From Phenylobacterium sp. (GTDB lineage Bacteria > Pseudomonadota > Alphaproteobacteria > Caulobacterales > Caulobacteraceae), in the NCBI RefSeq assembly GCF_022402485.1, contig NZ_JAKRSA010000010.1, forward strand, positions 120,457 through 184,456: 64,000 nt of DNA. The letters run 5' to 3'. Positions 1 to 8,851 of this stretch are shown piece after piece. Each line of letters starts with the position of its first letter. Within the stretch, counting starts at the first letter, position 1. Made by a program: the position numbers and the translations under genes. Below the pieces are notes generated by a model that did not search any database, was not told the DNA's origin, and saw nothing but the letters and a program-made list of their open reading frames with translations.

Positions 1-436
1 TGTGGCGGTGGTCAGCCAAGTGCTCACCGATCGGGTCATCCAGATCACCCACGCCAACTGGTCGCGCATCAATGGTGCCCGGGGCCAGATCGAGCGTGAC
101 GTCACCGTGGTCGATGTCTCTCCCAAGGGCGACTGGAGCCAGGTCAAGGTCTGGTACGATTCTGTCGGTAATCTCGGGACGACCACCTATCCGGTTCACG
201 GCTTCATCTATCAGGACGCGACGGCGGCCACCCTCGCCAAGACCGGCTTCACCACGGCCCAGAACACGGCGGTGACCGTCGCCCAGTCGGCGGCCAATCA
301 GATGGTGGCGGCGGTGCGCCCTGGCTCTGGTCCGCTGCAGATGATCACCCAGGCGGCTGACGCCACCGACCGGATCGCCGCCCTTCTTCAGGCCGCCGGC
401 CATAGCGCCGGGTCTGGCCCTGACGGTCAGGAATAG
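1..436 (+). CDS. CHAP-domain protein, 5' partial
   Basis: This is the C-terminal 144 residues of a protein whose start lies left of the window; the frame is open through base 2, so the GTG there is probably an internal Val. The stretch VAVVSQVL..ITHANWS, followed by DVSPKGDWSQVKVWY, matches the end of CHAP amidase/endopeptidase domains as found in Caulobacter proteins; the catalytic His would be just before the first visible residue. CHAP domains cleave peptidoglycan cross-links or stems. The last 60 residues are Ala/Thr/Gln-rich and low in complexity. The catalytic Cys half is not visible, so activity cannot be judged. Confidence 0.7.
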   Translation, partial: VAVVSQVLTDRVIQITHANWSRINGARGQIERDVTVVDVSPKGDWSQVKVWYDSVGNLGTTTYPVHGFIYQDATAATLAKTGFTTAQNTAVTVAQSAANQMVAAVRPGSGPLQMITQAADATDRIAALLQAAGHSAGSGPDGQE

Positions 437-512
437 TCGCGCGATTTTCGCGGGACGAACGCTTCCTTAAACGACCTGGGATCACCCTGTCGGCCTCACG
501 AGAAGGTCGTCC

Positions 513-1706
513 ATGGCTCGTCCTGCCACCCACCTGAGATCACAATCCGCCCCCGACCTGTTGGCGGTGCTGGCGGCCCATGGCCGATATGTCCAGGGTC
601 TGGCAGGGGGGCGACGGGCCGATCTGGTGCGGGCCGATCTCGCCGACTGGAATCTTGAGGGTGCCCTGCTGGCTGAGGCTGACCTGACCGGGGCCCGCCT
701 GAGCGGCGCCATTCTGGCCGGCGCCGATCTCACCCGGGCCAATCTGTTCGGGGCCGACCTGCGAGATGCCGATCTGCGCGGGGCGCGCCTGGCTCAGGCC
801 GATCTGCGGGGGGTAAGTCTACGGGGCGCAAACCTGTCTGGCGCTGACCTGACCGGCTGTGATCTGCGGGAGGGCTGCATCGCCATGCAGACCCGCAAGG
901 ACGGTTTTCATATCCTGGAGCTCGAGGCGCGGGCCGGGAATCTGGACTATGCCGTCGCCGAGGGCGCAGACCTCACCGGGGTAATGACCGCCGTGGATGG
1001 TCGCGACGCCAGCTTCGCCGGGGCGATCCTGGTGGGCGCGCGGCTGGCCGGTGCCCGCCTGGACGGAGCCGATCTCACAGGCGCCCAGCTGGATGGTGCC
1101 GACCTGAATGGGGCATCCCTTCGCGGCGCGGTCGTGGCTGGGGCGAACCTGGCCGCAGCGGGCCTGGAGGGTGCCGATCTCAGCGATCTCCTCAAGGCGC
1201 CGGCCAACATCTTCTATGTGGATGATCAGCCCCTGCACCAGCTGATCGCTGACCATGAGGCCTTTTGTGACAGCCAGGGGGCCCGGGGGGCGGCCGCCAA
1301 GCTGGGGGGGGCCGATTTTCGCGGCCTTCGCCAGTTGCGCGCCCGGCGCCTCAGCGGCCTGTCGGCGCCAGGGTCGATCTTCTTCGGCATGGACCTGCGC
1401 AATATCGAGCTCCAGGGTGCCGACCTGTCGGATTGCGATCTACGGAAGGCCGACCTGCGGGGCGCGGACCTGCGGGGCGCCCGGCTGATCGGGGCCAATC
1501 TTATCCGCGCGGACCTCAGGGACGCCCAGCTCGGCCCCCTGGCGATTGGGGAGGGCCGGCTGCTGCGCACCGACCTGAACCGGGCCATCCTGCGTTATGC
1601 CGACCTCAGCGGTGCCCAGGCGACCCGGGCCCGCTTTCTGGAGGCCGATCTGTCCGGCGCCAAGCTCGCCGGGGCCGATCTCAGGGGCGCTGAACTGGTC
1701 CCCTGA
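513..1706 (+). CDS. Pentapeptide-repeat protein
   Basis: A 397-residue protein made mostly of A(D/N)LxG-type five-residue repeats, which fold into a right-handed quadrilateral beta-helix. Repeats fill about residues 35-115, 150-225 and 270-395. They are interrupted by two non-repeat inserts, one near residues 118-148 (containing KDGFHILELEAR) and one near 228-268 (containing NIFYVDDQPLHQLIADHEAF). No signal peptide or catalytic motif is seen. The ATG follows a GAGAAGG-like ribosome site. Some family members bind gyrase, but nothing here shows that. It stands alone, 24 bp from the convergent crotonase gene. The function is unknown. Confidence 0.85.
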   Translation: MARPATHLRSQSAPDLLAVLAAHGRYVQGLAGGRRADLVRADLADWNLEGALLAEADLTGARLSGAILAGADLTRANLFGADLRDADLRGARLAQADLRGVSLRGANLSGADLTGCDLREGCIAMQTRKDGFHILELEARAGNLDYAVAEGADLTGVMTAVDGRDASFAGAILVGARLAGARLDGADLTGAQLDGADLNGASLRGAVVAGANLAAAGLEGADLSDLLKAPANIFYVDDQPLHQLIADHEAFCDSQGARGAAAKLGGADFRGLRQLRARRLSGLSAPGSIFFGMDLRNIELQGADLSDCDLRKADLRGADLRGARLIGANLIRADLRDAQLGPLAIGEGRLLRTDLNRAILRYADLSGAQATRARFLEADLSGAKLAGADLRGAELVP

Positions 1707-1730
1707 GGCCGGTCAGGCCGGGATAGCGGG

Positions 1731-2630
1731 TTACATCCCGTGGCGCAGGGGCTGTAGATCGGGGAAGTCGGCCGGGCGCTTTTCGGCCTTGGCCTTGAAC
1801 GCTTCCCCCATGTGGGAGCCGGCGAACATGCCGGTCTGCCAGATGGCGATATAGTCCAGGCCGTCGGCGATGGTGTGGTCCCGGGCGTAGTTGATCATCA
1901 CCTTCGAGCCCGTCACCGCCAGAGGCGACTTCTCGGCAATTTCCCGGGCCGTGGCCATGACATGGTCCATCAGCGCCTCGTGGGTCGGAAACACCTCATT
2001 GACGAGACCAAGCTCCTTGGCCTTCTGGGCCGGCAGCCTGCGGCCGGTATAGGACAGTTCCCGCACCCAGCCCTCGGGCATCAGCTTGCACAGGCGGGGG
2101 AAGGTGCCGACATCGGCGGTCATGCCGATATTGATCTCCTGCACGCAGAAGAAGGCGTCCTCCGTGGCATAGCGGATATCGCAGGCGCTGGTCATGTCCA
2201 TGGCGCCGCCGATGCAGCCGCCTTGGATCGCCACCAGCACCGGCATCCGGGCCTCGTCCAGGCAGCTGAAGCAGTCCTGCAGCCAGCGCACATGATGGCG
2301 CTGCCCCTCGGCCGCGACGAAGCGGTCGGTTGCCAGGCCGGCGTCTGGGGCCGAGGTGCCGCCGCCGCCAAACACGGCCAGATCCATCCCGGCTGAGAAG
2401 TGCTTGCCGGTGGACGAGATGACGATGCAGCGGGCCCGGGCATTGTCATTGATGTCACGCACGATCACCGGCAGCTCGTTCCAGAAGGTCCGGATCATGC
2501 TGTTATAGGCCTCGGGTCGGCTGAGGCGGATGTGGGCCACCCCGGCCTCAATCTCCACCTCGAAACAGGTCCAGGGCCCTAGGGCAGGGATGGCGGAGGC
2601 AGGCGCGGCGTTGGTGTTGGCGGCGGTCAT
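1731..2630 (-). CDS. Crotonase family, dienoyl-CoA isomerase-like
   Basis: A 299-residue enoyl-CoA hydratase/isomerase-fold protein. The oxyanion segment HFSAGMDL lies near residue 85 and GGCIGGAMDMTSACDIRYA near 160. The stretch QEINIGMTADVGTFPRL keeps the Asp/Glu/Asp pattern of delta(3,5)-delta(2,4)-dienoyl-CoA isomerase (ECH1), which moves double bonds during beta-oxidation of unsaturated acyl chains. The ATG is preceded by GGAAG. The stop lies 24 bp from the convergent pentapeptide gene, and the start faces the divergent hydrolase gene across about 180 bp. A generic enoyl-CoA hydratase is the alternative, but the ADVGT motif favours the isomerase. Confidence 0.85.
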   Translation of the reverse strand: MTAANTNAAPASAIPALGPWTCFEVEIEAGVAHIRLSRPEAYNSMIRTFWNELPVIVRDINDNARARCIVISSTGKHFSAGMDLAVFGGGGTSAPDAGLATDRFVAAEGQRHHVRWLQDCFSCLDEARMPVLVAIQGGCIGGAMDMTSACDIRYATEDAFFCVQEINIGMTADVGTFPRLCKLMPEGWVRELSYTGRRLPAQKAKELGLVNEVFPTHEALMDHVMATAREIAEKSPLAVTGSKVMINYARDHTIADGLDYIAIWQTGMFAGSHMGEAFKAKAEKRPADFPDLQPLRHGM

Positions 2631-2808
2631 GGGGTTCTTCCTGAGGCAGGTTGCGCAGTCGCCCCATCATCATCCCGTGACGCAGGGGAAAGCCAAGACC
2701 TCTCTGTGATCCTTTGGGGTCGGCCGTTAACCGCCGCTTGGGTCCGGCGGAAGTCAGGATATATGGAACACCGCGCGCCGCCGGGTGCATTGCAGGAGGA
2801 GCCCACCG

Positions 2809-3690
2809 ATGGATGGACTGGTCGCCGAGGCGCCGCGGGCCCGCCGTTTCCCACTGCCCAGCCGTGGCGGTGAGATGGCCGCCCTGGAGTTTGGCTCCCT
2901 CGACCGTCCCCTGGACCTGATCTTCTGCCACGCCAACGGGTTTAACGCCCAGACCTACCGCACCATTCTTGGCCCGCTGTCAGCCGGTCTGCGGATTCTG
3001 GCCATCGACCTGCGGGGCCATGGGGCGACTTCCCTGCCGACCGAACTGGAGAACCGCCAGGGCTGGGCGGCCTATAGGGATGATCTGCTGGCCCTGCTGG
3101 CGTTTGTGGCCCCTGGCCCCGTGGTGGTGGCCGGCCACTCCATGGGCGCAACCACCAGTCTGATGGCGGCCCCTCACGCCCAGGGCGCCATCCGCCGCCT
3201 GGTGCTGTTTGACCCTGTATTGATGCCCGAGCGCGGGGAGCCTGTGCCCGGCGACATCGCCCAGTCGCCGATGGTTCAGGGCGCCCTGCGCCGCCGCAGC
3301 CAGTTCGCCTCCCGCGAGGCCGCGATTGCCGCCTATGAGGGGCGGGGCGCTTTCAAGACCTGGAGCCTCGCCCAGATCACCGACTATGTGGCGTCGGGCT
3401 TTGTGGAGCTCGACGACGGGACGGTGGAACTGGCCTGTGCGCCGGCCTGGGAGGCGTCCAATTTTGCGGTCTATGACCATCAGGCCTGGGCCGCGGCACT
3501 GGCCTGCCCCTGTCCGGTGCAGATCCTGCGGGCCGAGCATGGCTCCACCTGCCGGATCGATGACCATATCGAGACCTTGCTCGCCACCGGCCGCTATGAA
3601 ATCGACACCGTTGCGGGTGCCAGCCACTTCCTGCCCATGGAACGCCCAGAACTGGTTCGGGACGTCCTGACCCGCGCAGTGGCGGGCTAG
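2809..3690 (+). CDS. Alpha/beta hydrolase
   Basis: A 293-residue alpha/beta hydrolase-fold protein of unknown substrate. It shows the oxyanion-hole segment CHANGFN, the nucleophile elbow GHSMGA (Ser) and a late catalytic His in GASHFLPME. The ATG at 2809 is chosen because AGGAGG lies about 9 bases upstream; the in-frame GTG at 2785 is less likely. The stop codon overlaps that of the convergent thioesterase in the palindrome CTAG (3687-3690). No signal peptide is seen, so a cytoplasmic esterase/lipase role is inferred. Confidence 0.85.
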   Translation: MDGLVAEAPRARRFPLPSRGGEMAALEFGSLDRPLDLIFCHANGFNAQTYRTILGPLSAGLRILAIDLRGHGATSLPTELENRQGWAAYRDDLLALLAFVAPGPVVVAGHSMGATTSLMAAPHAQGAIRRLVLFDPVLMPERGEPVPGDIAQSPMVQGALRRRSQFASREAAIAAYEGRGAFKTWSLAQITDYVASGFVELDDGTVELACAPAWEASNFAVYDHQAWAAALACPCPVQILRAEHGSTCRIDDHIETLLATGRYEIDTVAGASHFLPMERPELVRDVLTRAVAG

Positions 3691-4622
3691 AGCGCCATGT
3701 TGGGGCGCGTGGTGGGGCGCAGGGCCTCCACCGCCTCGGGCGACAGTCGCACCACCTTGCGGGCGTCCAGGTCAAAGCCCACGGCGACATTCTCGGCGCT
3801 GGCCCAAGGCCGGCCGGTGTGGGGATCGACCATCCAGTGACGCAGGCGGCGGAACCGCTCCTCCACATGGGCGGTGGCCGACCGCAGCTCGAACCGGTCG
3901 CCGGCCTTGGGCCAGGCGAAGTGAACCACGCGGTATTCCAGCGCAGCCCCGCCGATCCGCGGCGCGTCAGCCCCGGGCCCCTCGCCCAGACCCCGGTCGG
4001 CACCCAGCAGGTGCAGGATGCCGTCGGAAATCTTGCCCATGACGATCTCGGTCCGCATGCGGCCAAAGGCGTCACAGTCCGGCGCGCCGATGACCCCAAG
4101 GCCGATGCGCTTCAGGTCCATGGCCTGGGCCGCCGCCAAGCTGCCAGCGCTGGTCCCCACCGGGTCCAGGGCAATGGACCGGGGGGCGGCGAAGTCCGGC
4201 ACGTCCATCTGCAGGCGTTCGGCTGCGGCCCGAATTCGCCGGGGCCAGGGAAACACTCGGCCGCCGTCTGCGGTGGCGTGGCGCACCACGGTCTGAAAAG
4301 TGGCGGCGGGTGACCCGTCGGGATGCAGGATGACGAGCATCAGGCGGGCTTCGTCCTCACCCATGGCCACCACCCCGCCCCGGGCCGAGAGCGCGGCCCC
4401 GGGCTTGGCCTCCCGCAGGAAGCGGATGTGCTGCTCGCGGACCAGAAGGGTCGAGGGTGCCAGGGCGGAAAAGGCGTCGGGCATGCCCAGTTCCGCGGCC
4501 AGACCCGCCAGGGCCTCCATGGACTTGGCCACCCAATGGCGCACGTTCAGGTGCCCCATTTCATCGCATTCCCAGGTATTGACCCCGCCGACCCAGATCT
4601 CGGTTCCGCCGTCCCAGCCCAT
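3687..4622 (-). CDS. Acyl-CoA thioesterase, double hotdog
   Basis: About 311 residues with the hotdog-thioesterase signature in the N-terminal half (ECDEMGHLNVRHW, a variant of the DxxGHVNNxxY motif of 4-hydroxybenzoyl-CoA thioesterases). A second hotdog-like half ends in VGFDLDARKVV. It probably hydrolyses an acyl-CoA. An ATG at 4622 (MGWDGG) is chosen; an in-frame GTG at 4637 would add five residues. It sits opposite the alpha/beta hydrolase, with overlapping stop codons. Substrate unknown. Confidence 0.75.
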   Translation of the reverse strand: MGWDGGTEIWVGGVNTWECDEMGHLNVRHWVAKSMEALAGLAAELGMPDAFSALAPSTLLVREQHIRFLREAKPGAALSARGGVVAMGEDEARLMLVILHPDGSPAATFQTVVRHATADGGRVFPWPRRIRAAAERLQMDVPDFAAPRSIALDPVGTSAGSLAAAQAMDLKRIGLGVIGAPDCDAFGRMRTEIVMGKISDGILHLLGADRGLGEGPGADAPRIGGAALEYRVVHFAWPKAGDRFELRSATAHVEERFRRLRHWMVDPHTGRPWASAENVAVGFDLDARKVVRLSPEAVEALRPTTRPNMAL

Positions 4623-4803
4623 CAGGCCCCCCAACACAACAAGTGACCGCCCTTGCGCCGGGCGACCGTGGGGACCTTAGGGGCGCCCGCCGCCGACGCC
4701 AACGCCCCTGGCGGGAGGGGGCCTTGAGACGGCGCGCCGGTTCGGCAGTAACATTGCGCCCCCATCGCGCGTACTCTGAGGAGGTGGTGATGGAGGCGAT
4801 GCC

Positions 4804-5634
4804 TTGGCGAATGCGGCGGACAGTCAGATATCCCCTCAGCCCCCGGCCAAGCCGCCGCCCAGGCACAGCCTCCTGGTCCGTCTGACCCATTGGCTCAATG
4901 TTCTGGTCCTGCTGGTGCTTCTGGGCAGCGGGCTGCAGATCTTCAATGCCCACCCAGCACTCTATTGGGGACATGCCTCGACCTTTGCCGATCCCTGGAT
5001 ATCCATGACCGCTGAGCCCCGGGGCCAGGGGCTCGCCGGCATCACCCAGGTGGGGGGCCTGAAGCTGGAGACCACCGGGGTTCTGGGTCTGTCGGACGGT
5101 ATGCAGCGGGGCTTTCCCGCCTGGGCCACCCTGCCGGGCTACCGGTCCCTGGCTGAGGGCCGCCGCTGGCACTTTTTCTTTGCCTGGCTGTTTGTGTTCA
5201 ATGGCCTGGCCTATCTCGCCTGGGGGCTGTTCAGCGGTCATTTCCGTCGGGACCTCACCCCGCAGCGGCGGGAGCTCTCGCCGCGCCACCTGTGGGCCGA
5301 GATCAAGGATCATGTGGCCCTGCGCTTTCCCCACGGCCGCTATAACGTCCTGCAGAAGCTCATCTATCTGGTGGTGATCTTCGGGCTCCTTCCGCTGATG
5401 GTGGTCAGTGGTCTGGGCATGTCGCCGGGGGTCAATGCCGCCTGGCCCTGGACCTTCGAGATGTTTGGCGGCCGCCAGTCGGCGCGGACCATCCACTTTC
5501 TGAGCGCCCTGGCCCTGGTGGCCTTCGTCCTGATCCATGTCGGCATGGTCATCGCGTCCGGTCCCCTCCGGCAGCTGCGGGTCATGATCACCGGCGGCGC
5601 GATATCGCCCCCTAAGCCTGGAGCCCTGTCATGA
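4804..5634 (+). CDS. Cytochrome b561-type membrane subunit
   Basis: A 276-residue membrane protein with four predicted transmembrane helices, near residues 28-47, 123-146, 184-204 and 230-252. His residues at 29, 123, 231 and 245 are candidate haem ligands, as in Ni/Fe-hydrogenase or thiosulfate-reductase b-type subunits. It starts at TTG 4804: the frame is closed at TGA 4777, there is no in-frame ATG in between, and GGAG lies about 8 bases upstream of the TTG. It overlaps the next gene by ATGA, so the pair is translationally coupled. It likely exchanges electrons between the quinone pool and the periplasmic molybdoenzyme. Confidence 0.85.
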   Translation: MANAADSQISPQPPAKPPPRHSLLVRLTHWLNVLVLLVLLGSGLQIFNAHPALYWGHASTFADPWISMTAEPRGQGLAGITQVGGLKLETTGVLGLSDGMQRGFPAWATLPGYRSLAEGRRWHFFFAWLFVFNGLAYLAWGLFSGHFRRDLTPQRRELSPRHLWAEIKDHVALRFPHGRYNVLQKLIYLVVIFGLLPLMVVSGLGMSPGVNAAWPWTFEMFGGRQSARTIHFLSALALVAFVLIHVGMVIASGPLRQLRVMITGGAISPPKPGALS

Positions 5635-6407
5635 CCTCGATTCCCCGCCGGGGCCTGTTGGCTGGGGCTGGCTCGGCCCTGCTGGGCCTGACCCTGGCTG
5701 GATGTGATCAGATCAGCCGCAATGCGGGGGTCCGCGCCACCCTGGCCCGGGCCGAGGGTCTCACCATGGCGGCCCAGCGCCTGATCCTGGCCCGGGGTGC
5801 CCTGGCGCGCGAGTTCACGGCGGCCGATATTTCCCCGGACTTCCGCGCCAATGGCAGCCTGCGGCCGGCCGGCGTGGCCTATCAGAACCTGGTCGCCAAC
5901 AGCTTCGCCGACTGGCGGCTGGAGATCGGGGGGCTGGTCGAACGCCCACTTTCCCTCAGCCTTGAGGATCTGCGCCGCCGGCCCGCCCGCACCCAGATCA
6001 CCCGCCACGACTGTGTCGAGGGCTGGAGCAGCATCGGCCAATGGACTGGGGCCCGGCTCAGCGCTCTGCTGGAGGAGGCGGCCCTCAAGCCGGAGGCCCG
6101 CTACATCGTCTTCCATTGCGCCGATCGGCTGGATCCCAATGCGGTGGGGGACCGGGGCCTCTATTACGAGAGCATCGACCTGGTCGATGCCTTCCACGAG
6201 CAGACCATCCTGGCCTACGAGATGAACGGTCAGGTGCTGCCGGTGAAACATGGCGCGCCCGTGCGCCTGCGGGTGGAGCGCCAGCTGGGCTACAAGCACG
6301 CCAAATATGTCATGCGCATCGAGGCGGTGGAGAGCTTCGCCCACATTGCCGGCGGAAAGGGCGGCTTCTGGGAAGATCGCGGCTATGAGTGGTACGCCGG
6401 CATCTGA
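5631..6407 (+). CDS. Molybdopterin-dependent oxidoreductase (sulfite oxidase fold), Tat lipoprotein
   Basis: A 258-residue exported enzyme. The N terminus MTSIPRRGLLAGAGSALLG is a twin-arginine signal and ends in a lipobox, LAGC (Cys25), so it is probably a Tat-exported lipoprotein. The segment HDCVEGWSSIGQWTG holds the Cys (about residue 128) that ligates molybdenum in the sulfite oxidase/MsrP family. It overlaps the upstream b561 gene by four bases. The pair resembles MsrPQ in layout, but the membrane partner is a b561-type protein, not MsrQ. The substrate cannot be inferred; sulfite, sulfoxides and other small oxyanions are possible. Confidence 0.85.
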   Translation: MTSIPRRGLLAGAGSALLGLTLAGCDQISRNAGVRATLARAEGLTMAAQRLILARGALAREFTAADISPDFRANGSLRPAGVAYQNLVANSFADWRLEIGGLVERPLSLSLEDLRRRPARTQITRHDCVEGWSSIGQWTGARLSALLEEAALKPEARYIVFHCADRLDPNAVGDRGLYYESIDLVDAFHEQTILAYEMNGQVLPVKHGAPVRLRVERQLGYKHAKYVMRIEAVESFAHIAGGKGGFWEDRGYEWYAGI

Positions 6408-6459
6408 TCCCGAGGTCGCAACACGATGGGACCAGACGGACCTGTCTGATCCTTCAATC

Positions 6460-6646
6460 GTGCTCTAGAGCCCTTTTCTGATCTCACTGGTTCAATCGGA
6501 ACGGACAAAAATGGCTCTAAATCAAAAGGTTAGAGCTTTTTCGACCCGATAACCGTTTCGCGCTTATCGGAAAATGCTCTAGGCTTCGAGGCTTGAGCGC
6601 GGTTCATTCGCTAACCCGTTTCCACCTATCGGACCCCGCTCTAGCG
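6460..6646 (+). repeat. Intergenic CTCTAG-bounded palindromic repeat
   Basis: This spacer between the molybdoenzyme and creatininase genes holds an AT-richer block bounded by GCTCTAG copies (6462-6468 and near 6585). Inside it are two perfect 7-bp inverted repeats: GCTCTAA 6514-6520 with TTAGAGC 6530-6536, and CCGATAA 6546-6552 with TTATCGG 6564-6570. A partial second unit ends at CGCTCTAGCG near 6645. The organisation resembles the long intergenic repeats described in Caulobacter (CIR elements) and other alphaproteobacteria. I saw no GANTC methylation site within it, unlike the published CIR motifs. Confidence 0.65.
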
Positions 6647-6660
6647 CCGGAGATCGCCCC

Positions 6661-7410
6661 ATGCTGTTGCACCTGTCCACCTGGTCCGAGGTTGAGGGCT
6701 TTCTGACCCGCTCCAAGACGGTGGTCGTGCCCATCGGCTCCAATGAGCAACATGGCCCCACCGGCCTGTTGGGCACCGACTGGCTGTGCCCGGAAATCAT
6801 CGCCCATGAAGCCCAGAAGAGCGGCGACATTCTCGTGGCCCCGACCTTCAATATCGGCATGGCCCAGCATCATCTGGGCTTCCCGGGTACGATTTCCCTG
6901 CGCCCTTCGACCTTCATCGCCGCCATCGGCGACTGGTGCCGCTCGCTCTCGACCCACGGGTTCGAGAAGATCTATTTCCTGAACGGTCACGGTGGAAACG
7001 TCGCCTCCATCGAGGCGGCCTTTTCTGAGCTCTATGCCGAGGCGAGTTTTGCAGGCAGGCCCCGGGGCTTTGCCTGCAAGCTGAAGAACTGGTGGGAGCT
7101 GAAGGGCGTCACGGCCCTGGCCAACAGTCAGTTTCCTGTCGGTCACGGCAGCCATGCGACACCCTCGGAGATCGCCGTCACCCAGTGGGCCTATCCCGAC
7201 GCCATCAAGACCGCCGACTATGCGCCGAAGATCGCCCCCACGGGTCCGATCCGCGAGGCGGCTGATTTCCGTGCCCGATATCCCGACGGCCGGATGGGGT
7301 CTGATCCGGCCCAGGCGACCCCGGAAAAGGGCGGCGACCTGGTGCGTGCCGCTGCGGCCGGCCTGCTGGAGGATGTGGCCGCCTTCGCCGCCGAAGTCTC
7401 GCCGGGCTGA
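6661..7410 (+). CDS. Creatininase family protein
   Basis: A 249-residue metal-dependent amidohydrolase of the creatininase/mycofactocin MftE family. The metal-binding motifs are visible: PIGSNEQHGPTGLLGTD (Glu, His and Asp) near residues 25-42, and LNGHGGNVASIEAAF near residue 103. A downstream HGSHATPSEIA segment is also typical. Family members hydrolyse cyclic or linear amides, and the substrate here is unknown. The ATG directly follows the intergenic repeat. It is monocistronic by context: a minus-strand gene follows 35 bp after the stop. Confidence 0.85.
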   Translation: MLLHLSTWSEVEGFLTRSKTVVVPIGSNEQHGPTGLLGTDWLCPEIIAHEAQKSGDILVAPTFNIGMAQHHLGFPGTISLRPSTFIAAIGDWCRSLSTHGFEKIYFLNGHGGNVASIEAAFSELYAEASFAGRPRGFACKLKNWWELKGVTALANSQFPVGHGSHATPSEIAVTQWAYPDAIKTADYAPKIAPTGPIREAADFRARYPDGRMGSDPAQATPEKGGDLVRAAAAGLLEDVAAFAAEVSPG

Positions 7411-7445
7411 TCTTCTGCGGGTTTAGGGCGCGTCGCGCCCGAATT

Positions 7446-8663
7446 TCAGAAGCCGTTGCTGGAGGGAATGGCCAGCCGGGGCGGGGCCTGACGTTTCACC
7501 CGACCGGTCCAGTCCAGGTCCTCGGCGGGCACCAGACCCTCAGCCTGGGTGGCCACCATGGCAGGTGTGGCGACGATCTCGTGGGCTTCGGGGGCCAGGG
7601 CAACGACCTGAACGTCGCTGACTAACGCCCCATCACCATCTGTCGCCGCACCGCTTCCGGCCATCCCGCCGATCCCGGTGGGGGACAGGGTTTCCATGTC
7701 TTCGCCCAGGGTGACCAGCTCCACCAGGGTGGGTGCGGCCAGACGGTTCATGGCTGCGACCTGGAAGCCAACGGATTCATCGCCCCCATAGGCACCGCTA
7801 AACGCGCCCGGCAGGCCCCAGCCGCCCATCCAGCGGTAGAAGATGTGGGCCCCGACCGTGGCCACCTTCATCAGGCTCGGGCTCCAGTAGGGGGCCACAT
7901 AGTTGGCGTGGTAGTGGGTGGCGTTGCCGACCCCCTTCATCACATAGCCCGACAGGGCGGCCTCGGCGATCTGCCGCGCCCTGGCCCAGTCATTGGCCTC
8001 GGGGGGCCGCCCCATGGCACCGTCGCAGGTGAAGGTGAACTGGCAGCCGGTGGTCCGGTTGGAGCCCTGGAAGACGACACCGCAGACGGAATTGGGGTAG
8101 GCCGGGTGCCGGACTCGGTTCAGCACCACCTGGGCCACCGCCCGCTGGCCATCCAGGCTTTCAAAGCGGGCTTCGTAATAGATGGCCGCAGCCAGGCAAT
8201 CCTGGGCGCGGGCCTGATGCAGGGCGCCGCCGGAAATCCGGAACGGCCGCGCGGCGGGATTGGGCAGGGTTGAGGTCGGGTTGGCCGCGTTCCACAGGCG
8301 GGCCTGATCCTCGTCGAGGTCCTGCAGGCGCAGGATGGCGGGCTCCGGTGCCCCGCCGTCCAGGGCATTCATGACGCCCGCCTCCCGGTCGACCCGGGCA
8401 AAGGCTGGTGTGATCTCGTGGGGGGCGAAGCGGTCGGCCAGTCGGCGCATGGCCGGGTCCATGGCGCTCGCCAGACGGTCCAGGGCGGCGGCGTCAATCT
8501 CCCCGCCGGTCAGCTTGGCCAGACGGGGCGCGGTCCGCTCGCTGCCCATATAGGGCGCAGCCACGGCGAGTCCGCCCGCCAGCAGGGCGACCAGGAAAAC
8601 CTGCAGCCCCGCCAGAAGGTGATGACGATGTTCACTGTCGATGGATCGACGAATACCCAGCAC
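7446..8663 (-). CDS. SleB-type cell wall hydrolase
   Basis: A 405-residue protein with one N-terminal membrane anchor (about residues 18-37). Residues about 150-270 form a SleB/CwlJ hydrolase domain, with the signature CLAAAIYYEARFESLDGQRAV, VVLNRVRHPAYPNSVCGVVFQG and CQFTFTCDG. These enzymes act as lytic transglycosylases on peptidoglycan. The C-terminal third is low in complexity. A GTG start at 8663 is supported by GGGAG about 6 bases upstream. Sporulation is not implied, since this domain is common in non-sporing alphaproteobacteria. It likely acts in the periplasm, tethered to the inner membrane. Confidence 0.85.
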   Translation of the reverse strand: MLGIRRSIDSEHRHHLLAGLQVFLVALLAGGLAVAAPYMGSERTAPRLAKLTGGEIDAAALDRLASAMDPAMRRLADRFAPHEITPAFARVDREAGVMNALDGGAPEPAILRLQDLDEDQARLWNAANPTSTLPNPAARPFRISGGALHQARAQDCLAAAIYYEARFESLDGQRAVAQVVLNRVRHPAYPNSVCGVVFQGSNRTTGCQFTFTCDGAMGRPPEANDWARARQIAEAALSGYVMKGVGNATHYHANYVAPYWSPSLMKVATVGAHIFYRWMGGWGLPGAFSGAYGGDESVGFQVAAMNRLAAPTLVELVTLGEDMETLSPTGIGGMAGSGAATDGDGALVSDVQVVALAPEAHEIVATPAMVATQAEGLVPAEDLDWTGRVKRQAPPRLAIPSSNGF

Positions 8664-8851
8664 GCAGAGCTCCCTGACGCGCCCAACCCCGTCACCGCAC
8701 CCAATAGGCCCCGCGGGGCCTGAACTCCAGAGGAATCAGAACCGCGTTTTCCAGAATTGACCCAGTCTAGGTGCGCGCATCGCAGCAGGCACCTCTCGCC
8801 AGCAAAACAGGCACCTGGTTGTGCAGAACATCGGTCGGCCCGAAAGGGGCT

